Assembly: GCA_009193035.1 (NCBI GenBank)
Contig: SWDT01000116.1
Span: 1-64,000 of the forward strand
DNA from: Halicephalobus mephisto
Lineage: Eukaryota > Nematoda > Chromadorea > Rhabditida > Panagrolaimidae
Direction of reading: 5' to 3'
Length of the DNA: 64,000 bases
In this document: piece after piece, positions 8,953-21,460 of the stretch
Position numbering within the stretch: the stretch's first letter is position 1
Layout of the letters: every line of letters begins with the position of its first letter
Made by a program: the position numbers and the translations under genes
The notes under the pieces: model-generated
The model's database searches: none
The model's input: only the letters and a program-made list of their open reading frames with translations
Told to the model about the DNA's origin: nothing

Positions 8953-10511
8953 ATGCAGCCAAAAGATTATCCTGTCAGATATTTTTACGATGAATCTGCA
9001 GTCGACTTCTACGTCGTTTTTTCCAACGTCACTGCAGGACTCACAATCGCCTTGGCTCCTGTTCATCTCTACATAATTCTGACTCAGTCTAAGAACATGG
9101 GAGTTTACAAATGGTTCTTGTTTAATCATTCGTTGTGGTGTATTACATTGGAACTCTATCTGGGTTTTACGAAGATGGTAAGTACACATAAAAAGCATAA
9201 CTTTTGGCTCTGTAACAATTTCGAAATGTAACACAATCGTTACATTTTTCGTGACTATTTGCATTTACTACTGTGCCGAAAGGTACGCTTCTTTTTGTGC
9301 GTAGGACAATTTCAAATAGTTTTAAAAAGTAATGTATATGTGACCCAACAACTGCCCATTGGTAGTTTCAAGCAGATACACATTTTTAACTATGATATGA
9401 TTGAACTACAGGATTGAGTGACAAGTTCATGGAAGAGACAGTAATAAATGTTGTTGTAAACAACAGATAGAAAACAGAAGTATCCTTCTGAAGGATGTCG
9501 ACTAATTAGTAAACGAAACTTGTGTCTTTTGATCGAGGTCCTTAACATCCCTGACCAATCTGAAAGGATACAAGTTTGTCCATAAAAGAAAGTTGTAAAA
9601 TATCTTTTAAATTATGCGTGTTTGTAATTTTCTAAAAATAGTCGTTTCAGGTTTACCTATTGCCTTCACTTTCAATCGTCTTCGTAAATGGCCTGATTCC
9701 CAAGTTTCTTAATCATCTCGCAGTAAAAATCCTGCTTGTTCTTTATCTCTACTTCATAACAGGTGCAGTCGGAGGAATCACCATGAGCCTCGTTTACCGC
9801 TACGGCAGTGTGTTTCCAGGAATTGTCAAGGATCTGATGATAACGAAGAAGGCTCTGTATATCTATATCATTGTCCAACTATTTTCGGCCGTTCTGATGA
9901 TGATTTCCGAAATGCCTGTGCTTTTAACGGAAAGAGACCAAATGATTGAAAGCGCTGTAGCCGAATATCCAGCTCTGAGTGCTTTTAGAGATGATTTGAC
10001 TTTCATCCACCTCGACATATCCGACATACAGGTTTCAGTAATTTTCGTTCTCATTATGATGGCTGGATTGCCGGTATTCTTCACGGTATTCTCTAGTCTT
10101 CTGATCTACAAGGCGAAGACCACAAAGCTCCATTCTTTGACCTCCAAAGTTCAGTGGGCACTGATTCAGAGCGTCGTGGCTCAAGTAGTAGTCACTAATT
10201 TGTTTCTGTTTTTGCCGACGTTAGCTATACCTGTCTTTTTCCAATTCCAGATTCCATACTCCGGACCATTTATGGTGTATTCTTTCTGCGCAATGTCTCT
10301 GCATTCACTGATGGAGATGATTGTGACTTTGTTTTTCATCTTACCGTACAGGAAATTCGTAATCTCCAAGGTTACTGCTCTCTGGAGATTAATTTTTAAT
10401 CGGTGTCAAAAGTCACCTGTCCAAGTAATTTCAGTACAAGAAACATCACTTACGACTCAGATTCAAAAGCCAATACGCCACGTGCAAAGACTACAAAACA
10501 GAAAACTTTAG
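8953..10511 (+). CDS. Str-superfamily chemoreceptor-like 7TM protein
   Basis: Two exons, 8953-9177 and 9651-10511, joined in phase 0 (acceptor GTTTCAG), give about 361 aa. Exon 1 (75 codons) contains FSNVTAGLTIALAP and GVYKWFLFNHSLWC, typical of nematode serpentine receptors of the Str superfamily (srh/sri/srd-like). Exon 2 supplies the remaining hydrophobic segments, including LLVLYLYFITGAVGG, VIFVLIMMAGLPVFF and LPYRKFVISKV near the C-terminus. Such receptors sit in cilia of sensory neurons, but the ligand cannot be inferred. A MITE lies inside its intron. The receptor at 18603-19769 on the other strand has the same exon structure and strong similarity. AATAAA is at 10526. Exact family is uncertain. 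Confidence 0.85.
9184..9304 (+). mobile_element. Palindromic MITE, copy 1
   Basis: Starts ACACATAAAAAGCATAACTT and ends CTTCTTTTTGTGCGTA, lying 6 bp inside the receptor intron. It belongs to the same family as 10732-10875, 11355-11510, 11569-11720 and 60206-60362, but is the most diverged and the shortest. Confidence 0.7.
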
Positions 10512-10731
10512 ATTACTTCAAATGCAATAAACTTAGTGGAAAAGTAGTTTTCGATTTAACTTTTGTTAACTCTAGTTTCCAAAGAAATCGGTAATATCAG
10601 AAGAAAATCAATGTCTATCAAAGTAATATTGTACCGTAGAACGAGCACTATTGGCGCAAAATCAGGGCATTTAAACAATTAGAGTCACTATTCTGAGTGT
10701 CTCCCCTCATACACACTGCTGGAATTGTTCT

Positions 10732-10875
10732 ATACACAAAAAGCGTAACTTTTGGCCCCGTAACAATTTCGAAATGTAACGAAGATGTAACACAATTGTC
10801 ACATTTTTCGTGAATATTTAACTTTTGTGACGATTTGCATTTGATACTCTATAAAAAGTTACGTTTTTTGTGTAT
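10732..10875 (+). mobile_element. Palindromic MITE, copy 2
   Basis: Bounded by ATACACAAAAAGCGTAACTT and AAAGTTACGTTTTTTGTGTA, which are inverted. The interior carries the family's AATTTCGAAATGTAACG, TTGTCACATTTTTCGTG and GTGACGATTTGCATTTG segments. No protein is encoded. Confidence 0.85.
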
Positions 10876-11354
10876 TATCTTCCCTTTTGTAGTCAGAATG
10901 AATTACGATACGAAATAGATTACCACTAGTAAGTATTAATTATCCATATAATATCACTATCACTTTATCGAACCTTTTTCAAAGAACAATTACAACATTT
11001 AACTAGGTAAAAAAAACAACAATTAACCTAATATAATAAGGCACAACATAGAATAATTCTATGATTTGTAGTGAAAACTTTTTTAAATTTCCGCACAAAC
11101 CACTTCTGCTTTTCATAATAGTAAGATAGCGGTATTGTAAGAAAACGGACTCTCATCACGGAAGTTTCTGTGGGACTCAGTGACTGTTCTCAAGTTTATA
11201 TTGTTTTTGTACTATGTATAATTTCCCCGAATAAAGATATAAAAAAGCTTTCCTTTAACAGAAGGAAATCTGATGTTACAACAAATGTAAATTAAAAACA
11301 GTTCCCAGAATTGGCATGAAATGTTTGAATTATTAAGTATTTATTTTTTATTTC

Positions 11355-11510
11355 TACACAACAAAACATAACTTTTGGCACAGTAACAAATGCAAATCGT
11401 CACTATTAAGTTACATTTTCGTCACAAAAGTTAAATATTGACAAAAATGTGATGATTGTGTCACATTTTGCAATTGTTACAGGTTTAAAAGTTACATTTT
11501 TTGTATACTA
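11355..11510 (+). mobile_element. Palindromic MITE, copy 3
   Basis: Ends TACACAACAAAACATAACTT and AAAGTTACATTTTTTGTATA. The interior shows AACAAATGCAAATCGTCACT and TTGACAAAAATGTGATGATT, near-inverted relative to copy 2, so this copy lies in the opposite orientation. Confidence 0.85.
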
Positions 11511-11568
11511 AAAGCAACTATATACTCAATTTAATTTATTAATATACGATATATAATCCACTGATATC

Positions 11569-11720
11569 AACACAAAAAAGTATAACTTTTGACACAATAA
11601 CAAATGCAAATAGTCACTATTATTTTTTAATTTTCGTCACAAAAATATTGACAAAAATGTGACGATTGTGTCACATTTCGCAACTATCACAAGTTTAAAA
11701 GTTATATTTTTTTGTGTGTA
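11569..11720 (+). mobile_element. Palindromic MITE, copy 4
   Basis: Ends ACACAAAAAAGTATAACTTT and GTTATATTTTTTTGTGTGTA. It lies only about 60 bp after copy 3 in the same orientation and is close to the copy at 60206-60362. Confidence 0.85.
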
Positions 11721-11996
11721 GTTAATGTAATGACCTTCCTCCACAAAATTGATAAATGTCGGATTTTTCAATTAATTCTGTAATCGATCAAGGATGTAGT
11801 TAAAAATAGTTTCATAACAGAGAGAATGATGTTATTGTTTTTAATATTCTAGAAATTTTTGTAAGTCCTTTTAAATAAAGAAAATTATTTTTAAACTTCA
11901 CTTCTCAACTTCATTCTTATTCTAGACTATTAAATATTAAATATTAATTATTAATTATTTAAATTTCAGATTTTCAAACATCATACTCATTTCATC

Positions 11997-12342
11997 ATGA
12001 CCATTGTAAGTTCTAAATTTATACTGTAATTCTAATAGAAATTTCTAGATGTCTTCCAGTAATCCAGTAGTTATCTTGATTCTTCCATTTTTGGTTTCCA
12101 TTCTGGCTCCAGATAACACAGAATTTCAGTCGACAGTGATCTTTTGTATTTTCGCAATGATTGTTTTCGTCACAATGATGTTTTTCAACTTGGTCCGTAA
12201 GGCAGAACCTCGGAATTGGACAAAAGCAGAAATAAAATCAAAAACGGAAAAAACCAAGGATCTTTCATTCTCGAATTTTAAAAAATTTCAATCGATTATT
12301 TTTAAATTATTTTTTTTCAACAATGACACTTATTTTTGTTGA
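11997..12342 (+). CDS. Small two-span membrane protein, unknown
   Basis: Exon 1 is only ATG ACC ATT (11997-12005). A 43-bp intron follows (GTAAGT...TTTCTAG), and exon 2 starts at 12049. The predicted protein is 100 aa. Two hydrophobic spans, VVILILPFLVSILAP and VIFCIFAMIVFVTMMFF, are followed by a Lys-rich segment and an aromatic C-terminus. A TTTCAG at 11964-11969, 27 bases before the ATG, could be a trans-splice acceptor. AATAAA-like signals lie near 12410-12428. I do not recognise a family. The short intron with nematode consensus ends, together with the spans, supports a real gene, but expression is unproven. Confidence 0.55.
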
Positions 12343-13391
12343 AAATTTTTTTTGATTTATTGTTGGCGATGAATAATAGCTTTGATCTAAAATCATCTTC
12401 TGATGTGAAATAATAAATTTAAATGAATAAATGAAGTCATTGCTGAGAGAATTCTCATTAAAAAATGAAGACGGCAAAGTCAACAGTAGCTTAAATAAGC
12501 GGTTTTAAGAATGACGGATCTATTAAGAAAACGATAAACAAGATGGATTTCTAAGGAGGTCCTGAATTTCAATTAACTTCGAAGATGAAACTGTCACTAA
12601 AAATGAGTTTTTTCGTCTTGGTCAAAATTAACTCAAAAAAGAAATTTTAAAAATTTAATACTATTTAAGTTTATTTTGATTTCAGTTCAAAAATGTTGAT
12701 TTCGTAAATTTTCCAATTGAGACCAGTTTGAAAAAACTTAGGAAACGGTCTCAATTGGAAATTTTGCTTTTAAATTTCCATTTCGAGATTGAATTAATTT
12801 TTTAAGTTTTAATTCTAAAATAAATAATGAGGATTTCGAATTGAGATTATTTTAAAAAACTTTTTAGATGATATTAGTCTCGAACGGAAATTTTGCTTTT
12901 AAATTTTCGTTTCGAGATTGAATTAATTTTTAAAATTTTAATTCTAAAATAAATAATGAAAATTTCGAATTAGAATTACTTTTTCGAAGAACATTAAACA
13001 TATTTTTAATTTTTTTATTCAAAATGATTATCCCTTTGTTTTTTCACCCAGAGTGATATATTTAATGATCCCCAGTTGTGAAAATCCCTTTCATGAGTAT
13101 TTTTTAATCTTAAATTTCGTCGTTTTTTGAGTTGTTTGAACAGTTACTCTGATTGGGGGATTCCGGTTCTACGTATTGAGAACTCCCGAACGACCTTTTT
13201 GATTGTTTCGGTGCTGTTGTGAAAGTTGAGGAATTCCCCGCCCATATCGTCAATCATTTTCCCATGACAAAGACTGTGCCTAAAGTTGGCTCAAAATACA
13301 AAACTAAATTTATTGTCAGTCATTAACAAACCGGTCTTTGGCAATTCGAATTTAAAAAGAAAATTCAGAATTCGTTTTTATCATCGAAGAA
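12343..13391. other. Intergenic with a 130-bp direct repeat
   Basis: No gene is supported. Around 12735-12990 a unit containing GGAAATTTTGCTTTTAAATT and TAATTCTAAAATAAATAATG is present twice with a period of about 130 bp. The last 300 bases before 13392 presumably hold the ammonium transporter promoter, but I see no recognisable element in them. Confidence 0.6.
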
Positions 13392-16300
13392 ATGGCTGAT
13401 AGTGCCAACTTGACTCTTGCCCTCAGGGCCTTGGAGGAGAAGATGGAGCAGATGAAGGCGGATTTCGAAGAGAACAACAACGCTTTCTTCATGTGCTCCA
13501 TGGCTTTGATTATCTTCTGTAAGTTTCTTAAAAATTATAAAATAGACAATTTCCACTTTGAGATCGGATTTAGAAAACAGGAAATTTTAACATAAAAGTT
13601 TAAAAATAAAATAATTTTTAATATAAACCAAAATTTAAAAAAAATAAAAATTTTCGTGTTAAAATTAAATTTTTAAAAATGTTTTAACACGAAAGTTGAA
13701 AAATAAAAGTTATTTATTTAATTATTTTTAATATAAACCAAAATTTAAAAAAAATAAAAAACATCAAAAATCGCCTTGAGATCCAGTCAAATCTCCAATT
13801 ACTAATTTTCTCTCAAAGCGAAATTTACTATATTACTTTTTAAAAAATATAATTGTTTAAAATTTAAAATTTTTTTATTTTTAAATTCTTTTATTTTTTT
13901 ATTCTTTTATTTTTTTGCTTTAAATTTTCTTTATTATTACAGTTATGCAATGCGGATTTGCCTTTTTGGAAGCAGGAGCGGTCCGATCTAAAAACACGAC
14001 GAACATCCTCATCAAGAATGTCCTCGATTCCATCATCGTCATTTTCTGCTACTGGGCTACTGGATGGGCTTTTGCCTACGGGGACGACAATGGAGACGGT
14101 AACATCTTCATCGGAACATCTCAGTTTTTCCTTTCTGGACAGTCCGATTTTCCGAAATTTTTTTTCCAATACGTTTTTACCGCCACAGGTTTGTTAATTT
14201 TTTATAAAATATTTATTAAAAATTAATTTAGCTTCGACAATTGTCTCAGGAGCAGTGTGCGAAAGATGTGAATTCATCACTTACATCGTTTATTGTTCGT
14301 TTATTTCGATGTTCGTGTACCCTGTCCTGACCCACTGGGGTTGGTCCCACCACGGATGGATGGCGAAGGGCATCGATGCCGGAAACGCCTCTACCACATA
14401 TATTGTAAGTTATTTTTGAAAATTCATATATAAATTAACAATATAAAACCATTCGGGATAAGTTAGAATTAAAAATGACAAAGATCGGTATATGGGATAT
14501 TTCATTTCGATTTAATCTGCTTTATTTAGGATTTCGCCGGGAGTGGAGTCGTTCATCTCTGTGGAGGAACCATCAGTTTTATTGCTGCCTACATGATTGG
14601 GCCCAGAATCGGGAGATTCCCCGCCAAGCGAGATGAGGATCCAAGTCCCGAGATCCAAGGTCACTCAGTCCCGGTAAGTGATATCATATATTCATTTCCA
14701 TTCCAATACAATACAAAAGCAACCTATACTAAACACTATCCATTACAATTAAACCGAAAAATTCCAATTTAAATCCACATATCGGTCAAATTTCTTTTGA
14801 CATCCATTTAGTAATTTTTTATTTTTCGATATTTCAGAAATTTCATACATCGAATTTTCACAAATCTTTTTCCTAATATTCTGGTAGTAATTGTTTATTT
14901 TTCTATATTTTTAAAATTTCATATATCAGAATTCCACAAATTTTTTTCCAATATTCATTTAATAATTTTTTTATTTTTAAAATTTCATATATCGAATTTT
15001 CCCCAATTTCTTTGTGAAACCTTTTGAAGTTTATTTTTTAACGTTATTAAAAAAGTAAGTTTTTAACTTCAAAATGTAGTTTTCCTCGGAACATGTGTAA
15101 ACACGGACCGATATTCCTCAACAAACAAATCAAAAGTTTACCATTTTGTCCTTTTAACTATTTTCAAAAATCAATGAAAAGATTAAACTCGTTGAACCCA
15201 GTTCACGTTTGTTTCCAAAAAAGGAATGTCAGACTTGTTTCTCTAAAAACAACGAATGATTTTTTATAACTAATGAAAGGGACGAAAAAGGCTAAAGGCC
15301 AACCACTATGATACTTCCAATCAATAAGAAACAATAATCGTCAATGTAAACACGTTTTTACAGAAATTTAAAAAAGTAAAAGAGAGCAAATTTCAGGGCA
15401 AGTTGAATACAACGTCACAATGAATTTCAAAAAAGGGACAAAAGGCCAAAGCGCGGGAAATTTAAAAAATTAAAAGTTGAAAAAGTGAAAATGTTACAAA
15501 ATTTGGCGTAATGGGCACGTTGCCAAAAATGAATTTTGAAGAAAGAACACAACGCCAAAGCGCGGAAATTTTGAAAGATTTTTAAATTTAAACTTTTTCA
15601 GTTCGCTGCTCTCGGTGGATTCATCTTGATGTTCGGTTTCCTCGCCTTCAATGGAGGTTCCACGGCAAACATTACTGAACCCCATATTGGAAATACCGTA
15701 GCCCTGGCCATGATCAACACGATCATGAGTGGTTCTTTCGCGGCTATCGTGTACATTCTTATTTTCTACGTCAGCAACGGAAAATGGACCCTTTTGCTCA
15801 CCATCAACGCCGCTCTGACCGGAATGGTCTCTGCTTGTGCCGGATGCAACAACACCATGCCCTGGGGGTCTGTCGTCACGGGGACCGGGGCGGGTCTGAT
15901 ATATCTTGTTCTTTCGAAATTGATGATTAAACTCAAAATCGACGATCCTCTAGATGCTTTTGCTGTTCATGCCGGAGGCGGAATTTGGGGATTGATCTCT
16001 GTTTGCATTATTTCCCGTGGTGGAATCGCTTACAGTATCGTAGACGCCATAAACGGGGATGGCAGCCACGTCGGACCGGCCTTCGCCCAACTCGGCTGGA
16101 ACGCGCTTTCCGCTCTGGCCATCATCGTCTGGTCTACAGTAACCATGATTCCTGCTTTCTTTATTCTGAAAAAGTTGAATCTTTTCCGAGTGGCTCCAGA
16201 AGTCGAAATCAAAGGATTAGACATCTACAAACACGGCGAAGCGGCTTATCCCATCCACGCCTACGGACACGGCTGGGACGAAATCACTTCCCCCGCAGGC

Positions 16301-17920
16301 AAGAAGATCTCTGCTCTTGCCGAAGTCTCCATCGAAGAGTTGGCTGAGGCCTATGAAAGAAAAACATCGGTGTTGCCGGCCATTGACTCCAGGAAGATCA
16401 GTTTCTTCCACAATAAAGAAAGATATGAGCATCCGGAAAATCATCAACGAGCTTTGAAAGAGGTTCGTTTTCATTATTTTGGAAAAATTAAGTCCGAATT
16501 TTTTAAATGTCTTCAGAACTTTTCATTTTTTTAAATTTTCGTTTCGGGACCTTTTTCCAAAAATTTTCTTCTTTTGGATTTTCGTTTTGGGATCCATTTT
16601 TTAAATTTTCATTTCGAAAATCTTTTTTTTTTAATTTTGATTTTCTTTAAATTTTTGTTTTGAAATCTTTTTTTCAAAAATTTCGATTTTCTTTAAATTT
16701 TCGTTTTGGGATCCATTTTTGAAATCTTTTCTTTTTAAATTTCCATTTTTTTTAAATTTTCGTTTTGAGACCCAGAATTCCTTAAAAAGTAAATATTTTA
16801 ACACTTTTGTTTACTGTATTTATTTTCTGAAAATAATGCTTTAATTTTCTTCTCAAGACCAAAGACAAAAATAACACATCATAATCATTCATTTTCGTAA
16901 CAAAAAAACTAGTTGTAAAATTTAATTTTTTTAAAGATCAAAATGAAATTTAATTTTTTGTTTTAAAGTAAAAAAATCGATAGTATTTATTTCTGTAATT
17001 AGATAGTTTTCGAGAAATAGAATTGGAATTTTTTTATTTCACTTTTTATTACTTTCGATTTCCTCGGTCATAAATCAATCAGTACTTCGTTTTATCAAAG
17101 TTAAAAGTCAGAGTTCGAAATCAAAATTTGAATTTTTCGTCTCAAGACACAACTTCTGAAATTTGAACTTTTCGTGGTAAGACACAATTTCTGAAATTTG
17201 AACTTTTCGTGTCAAGACACAATTTCTGAAATTTGAACTTTTCGTGGTAAGACACAATCTTCCAAATATGAATTTTTTGCTTCAAAACACAATCTTCCAA
17301 ATATGAATTTTTTGCTTCAAAACACAATATTAAAAAATAAAACTTTTCGTGATAAGACACAATTTCTGAAATTTGAACTTTTCTTGTCAAGACACAACTT
17401 CTGAAATTTGGATTTTTCTTGTCAAGACAGTCTTCCAAATATGAATTTTTTGCTTCAAGACACAATATTAAAAATTTGAACTTTTCGTGATAAGACACAA
17501 TTTCTGAAATTTGAATTTTTTGCTTCAGGACCTGATTTTCGAGTCATGTTTTGATTCCAAAAATTCGAATAAACTTCTGTCAATTTAAATCAGATTTTAA
17601 TTTTTAAAATAGAAAAAATTCGTGAATGTTTTCCTAACATGAAAAATCGAAATTTTGTTCTTGAACTTTGACCTTCAATTTTCATAAAACAGATTTCAAA
17701 TTTTTCTGAATTTTGATTGACAAAAATTGGAATTTAACTTTGATCTTCATCAAAATATTATTTGTGAAGACTAATCGGATGTTTTCAGAGACAGAACGGT
17801 ACTTCCCAAAACAGATTCGGCGGAGAAACCCCTGTGGCGCAGGGACCAGTTCTCGGGATCAACGTCACTGGTCGGTCGACTCCAGATTACCTCGATCGTC
17901 GAGGCCAATGGGAACGTTAA
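13392..17920 (+). CDS. amt: Ammonium transporter (Amt/Mep/Rh family)
   Basis: Six exons: 13392-13518, 13943-14188, 14232-14404, 14530-14673, 15602-16462 and 17789-17920; all junctions keep frame and give 560 aa. Amt proteins move ammonium across membranes as trimers. Hallmarks are [40 protein letters not shown] (across exons 2-3), [13 protein letters not shown] with the conserved Asp and first pore His, CNNTMPWG, and [13 protein letters not shown] with the second pore His. Residues after about 430 form a cytosolic tail ending [16 protein letters not shown]. Exon 6 uses a TTTTCAG acceptor; the exon 5 donor is GTTCGT, slightly off consensus. AATAAA is at 17993. C. elegans has several amt genes and I cannot say which is the orthologue. 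All key residues seem intact. Confidence 0.95.
17105..17520 (+). repeat. 35-bp tandem array in the amt intron
   Basis: Units of about 35 bp built on CTGAAATTTGAACTTTTCGT plus AAGACACAA repeat roughly ten times, with some units carrying TCTTCCAAATATGAATTTTT instead. The array leaves a long open frame on the minus strand (17142-17498), which is a by-product of the repeat and not a gene. Confidence 0.85.
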
Positions 17921-18602
17921 AAATCAATCAAGATGGTATTCTGATTTTTTTGGTTTTTGATCTGTCCGATATGTTGCTCAATTTCAACTTTTAATAAAAA
18001 CGAATTTATCATTTCTTGATCACCGGAACCACAGTTTTTATTTTTTTGAAGACACATGACAAAAGACATAATTCCACTTGGGGAGTTTCTAGAAGTCGAA
18101 ATAAATCAAATCTCTAGTTTGGTGGAATTTAAAGTACATTCAGAAAAAGGATCAAAAACAAATTTTGAATTTACGATCTTCAACGCTCCTTGATTTCAAA
18201 CACGTTATATTCACGGGGAAAAGTGACCACAAACATGAGAATTTTCTAAATTTTCACAATAATCTAAAATAATTAAAAATAACTTTTAAAATTCAAATTT
18301 TAAATATATTTTTTTCAAGAAAATAATGTCTAATAATAAAAATTAGGATTTTCTAAATTTTTACAGTAACCTAAAATAATCAAAAATAACTTTTAAAATT
18401 CAAATTTTAAATATATTTTTTTCAAGAAAATAATGTCTAATAATAAAAATGAGAATTTTCTAAATTTTTACAGTAATCTAAAATAATTAAAAATAACTTT
18501 TAAAATTCAAAACTTTAAATTTTAAATACACTTTTCTCAAAGAGATAGTGACTGACCATAGAGATAAGGATCTTTTAAATCCTTACAGTAACCTAAAATA
18601 AT
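17921..18602. other. Intergenic; three 107-bp tandem copies
   Basis: After the amt polyadenylation signal the interval holds a tandem unit of about 107 bp containing ATTTTCTAAATTTT and AAATAATGTCTAATAATAAA, starting near 18238, 18346 and 18452. No gene is seen. A lone GATAGTGACTGACC near 18545 resembles the hairpin repeat found elsewhere in the window. Confidence 0.7.
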
Positions 18603-19769
18603 CTAAAATTTTCTCTTTTCTATTCTTTGCACATGGCGTATTGATTTCTGCATTTGTATCGCAAATGACGTTTCCAGTACTGAAGTTACTTTGATAGGTG
18701 AGTTCTGCTTTCGTTTAGACAGTAGCCTCCAGAAGACGGCAACTTTGGATGTTAAGAATCGTCTATAAGGCAAGACGAAGATCAACGTCACAAGTATCTC
18801 TAATAACGAATACAGAGAGAGTACACAAAAACAGTACATCATGAATGGCCCAGCATACGGTGTCTCCATTTGAATGCTGCCAGATATTGGTATGAACGGC
18901 AAATATAAGAATAAGATAGTGACTACTACTTGCGCCATGACGCTCTGGATCAAAGTCCACTGATTTTTGGAGTTTAATGACTGAAGCTTCGTGGTTCTTA
19001 CTTTGTATATCAAAAGGACGCAAAAAACAACAAAGAATGCGGGCAATGGGATCATCACACATAGTGTTACAATCGTGGCGGTGTTGATAACGCATCTGTC
19101 GAAATACGTAAAACTTGGAATATTAATGAAAGCAGCCAAAGCTGGATATCGATTTAGAGCCTCAGCTGTGACGTCACTTCTTTGTTTAGTCAGAAGGGGG
19201 TACCCAATGATGACAATTAACGATTCTAAAATAAGTTGGGCGATGACATAGCCGTAGAGAGACTTTCTAGATGTCATCATTCTGCTAATGGTTCCTGGGA
19301 ATAAACTACTGTATCTATAGACGAGACTCATGAACACTCCTCCGATTGCCAGAATCAGTATGACCATGAATACTCCAAATAAAAACGCCATTACTACGGG
19401 ACTCGTGGAATCAGGCAGAAGGAAGTTGTTTCCGAAGAAAAACGATGGTGCTGGCAGTAGAGCAACCTGTAAATTCCAACTTCATCAGCACCATCACTAG
19501 AGGGACACATGTATATCTTTTTTAAATGTGGATTTTTCACTTACCGGCTTGAAGAAAGCCAGGCACAGCTCCACTACAATGCACCATATAGAATGGTTCA
19601 ACAAAAACCACTTGTAGATCCCCATTTGCTTAGATTGGGTCAGGATTACATAGATATGAATGGGGGCCAAGGTTATCGTCAACCCCGCAGTAACATTCGA
19701 GAAAATGAAATAGAAATTAGCTGCAGATTCATTGTAAAAATATTCAACAGGGTAATCTTTTGACAACAT
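18603..19769 (-). CDS. Str-superfamily chemoreceptor-like 7TM protein (paralogue)
   Basis: Minus strand: exon 1 is 19769-19545 (75 codons) and exon 2 runs from about 19470 to 18603, joined in phase 0. Exon 1 carries FSNVTAGLTITLAPIHIYVI and GIYKWFLLNHSIWC; exon 2 carries GVFMSLVYRYSSLFPG, KNQWTLIQSVMAQVVVTILF and LPYRRFLTSKVAVFW. It matches the receptor at 8953-10511 along its length, with an intron at the same codon, so the two arose by inverted or dispersed duplication. Length is about 364 aa with no internal stops. It is presumably a sensory receptor; ligand and exact class (srh/sri-like) are not known. Confidence 0.85.
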
Positions 19770-21460
19770 TTCAGCACACGTTTTCCTTCAATAACACAGG
19801 GACACATTATGCCCAGGTGGTTTGCAGTAAGTCACTGACAGCTGGTTTTGAGAAATCAAATTCACTTAAAACTTGATTTGTCATTACTTACTCTAGTGCC
19901 TCGAGTAAGGATGACATTGTAAATTGATCGTTTCCACAGGTAACTTAGAACAAACATCTATAAACAATCATAAATACTATATTTGATTCTTCTTTTTAAA
20001 TACTAGAGGTTGTTCCGAAGTTCTGACATGATGAAAGATGATGTATTACCTTACAAGTACTGAACTGATAAGCACAACAGATTTTCGAAAGATATCTGAA
20101 AATGTGACCTTTATATTGTCGATACCAGTTGCTAAATCCTAAATTGCTTCTCTTGTTTGAACAAACGGTGATCTGATAGTTCGGCTTTATCCTGATTTAC
20201 AAACATTAATCGTCATATCTTTTGAACGGTGAGAGTTGTGATCGTCACCACTGCTCTTGGGGCTACATAACCTTTCTATCTTAGAATAAAAACATCAGAT
20301 CGTAAAGACAAGAACTGCTAGCTCTAGTTTATCTTTCTCAATTGAGATAATAATCCGTATAAACGCAGTAATCCTTCTTATTACTGATTTGTATCGGTCT
20401 TTTTATCGCTCTCAAATTTGGGTAATTAAACCAAAGAAAGTGATAATTACAACAATCGTGGTAAAGCAAGATATAATATATAAGATATAATATATAAGAT
20501 ATAAGACATAATATATAATATATAATACATGAGATATAATGCATGATACATTACGATTAATTAAAGCATAATACATTACGATAAACACAAAATGAGAATC
20601 AGGTACGTTAATAGTGAAGTGTAGAGGCCCGCTTATCTCTGTTGCATTGATGATTCATCTGTCTTTCTCCACTACTGCCATCTTCGACTACGTCGACACC
20701 GTACCATTTCCAGATCACACGATTTCTTATAAGGTGTTGTCGAAAAATTCAATGAGCCTTTAAGATCTAGTATCCATAATTACCAGGAAATGAAATCAAT
20801 TAAACACTATCCTAATGATTTATATTAAAAAATAGAAATTAAACAGATTCAAACAGTAATTCATATATGCAATTTATTATTTTCACCAGTTACCATATGA
20901 AGGATTTCTTAACTAGGATAGTGACTAGAAAAATTGTCTGTGTAATTCATAACAGTTGCAAGATAATTAAAAAGTAGGATAAAATTAATTATTTCCTTAT
21001 ATCACTTTTCTTAACTAGGATAGTGACTGGAAAAATTGTCTATATAATTCTTAACAATTGTAAGATAATTAAAAAGTAGGATAAAATCCTATTTCGATGT
21101 GACGAACCAGACCCTCCTACCAACCCGGACTAACACCTACGCACGTCACCAACGAAACAGATGGATCGAAGAAGCAAACAATTAAAATTGAAAATTTAAC
21201 TTGTCTAAATTTGAAATTGCATTGTTTGTAAGTTTGATATAGTGCAAAATAGGAATAAAAGTAAAAGTAAAAGGATAAGTAAAAAGATAAGATCCTATAT
21301 CTTCTTGCAGATCACTCTCTCCAACGCCGTTCAAGTGCTCCCAAGTGGAAAAGCCAACCTGTCTCTTTTTTCGTCTAGCACAAACTTTCTAGTCTTTTAC
21401 TTGTTTTTCTCCTTATTCATTTTCCTTACCTAGTTTTTCACTAACTTGTCATTTTATAGA
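19770..21460. other. Intergenic with AT microsatellite and hairpin-repeat units
   Basis: No gene is supported in this 1.7 kb. An ATATAAGATATAAT microsatellite lies at about 20465-20530. A unit of roughly 90 bp beginning AGGATAGTGACT(A/G)GAAAAATT and ending AATTAAAAAGTAGGATAAAA occurs twice (about 20918 and 21017), preceded by an ACACTATCC at about 20804. The base just before ETFA (TTTATAG|A) may be a trans-splice acceptor. Confidence 0.65.
20911..21090 (+). repeat. GGATAGTG repeat, intergenic pair
   Basis: Two copies of a roughly 90-bp unit opening with GGATAGTGACT. The same opening motif recurs inside introns at 43187-43620 and 58408-58930. Confidence 0.75.

Larger units (their letters stand above)
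10512..11996. other. Intergenic, MITE-rich
   Basis: No gene is supported between the receptor and the small membrane protein gene. Three MITE copies fill about a third of it. The remainder is AT-rich. A TTTCAG at 11964-11969 precedes the next gene's leader. Confidence 0.7.

Noticed and set aside
15985..16347. 120-codon frame inside amt exon 5
   Set aside because: Out of frame with the transporter and without domains; the amt frame has all family motifs.
17142..17498. Open frame of 118 codons on the minus strand in the amt intron
   Set aside because: It is made wholly of the 35-bp tandem repeat and has no start context, domain or splice sites.
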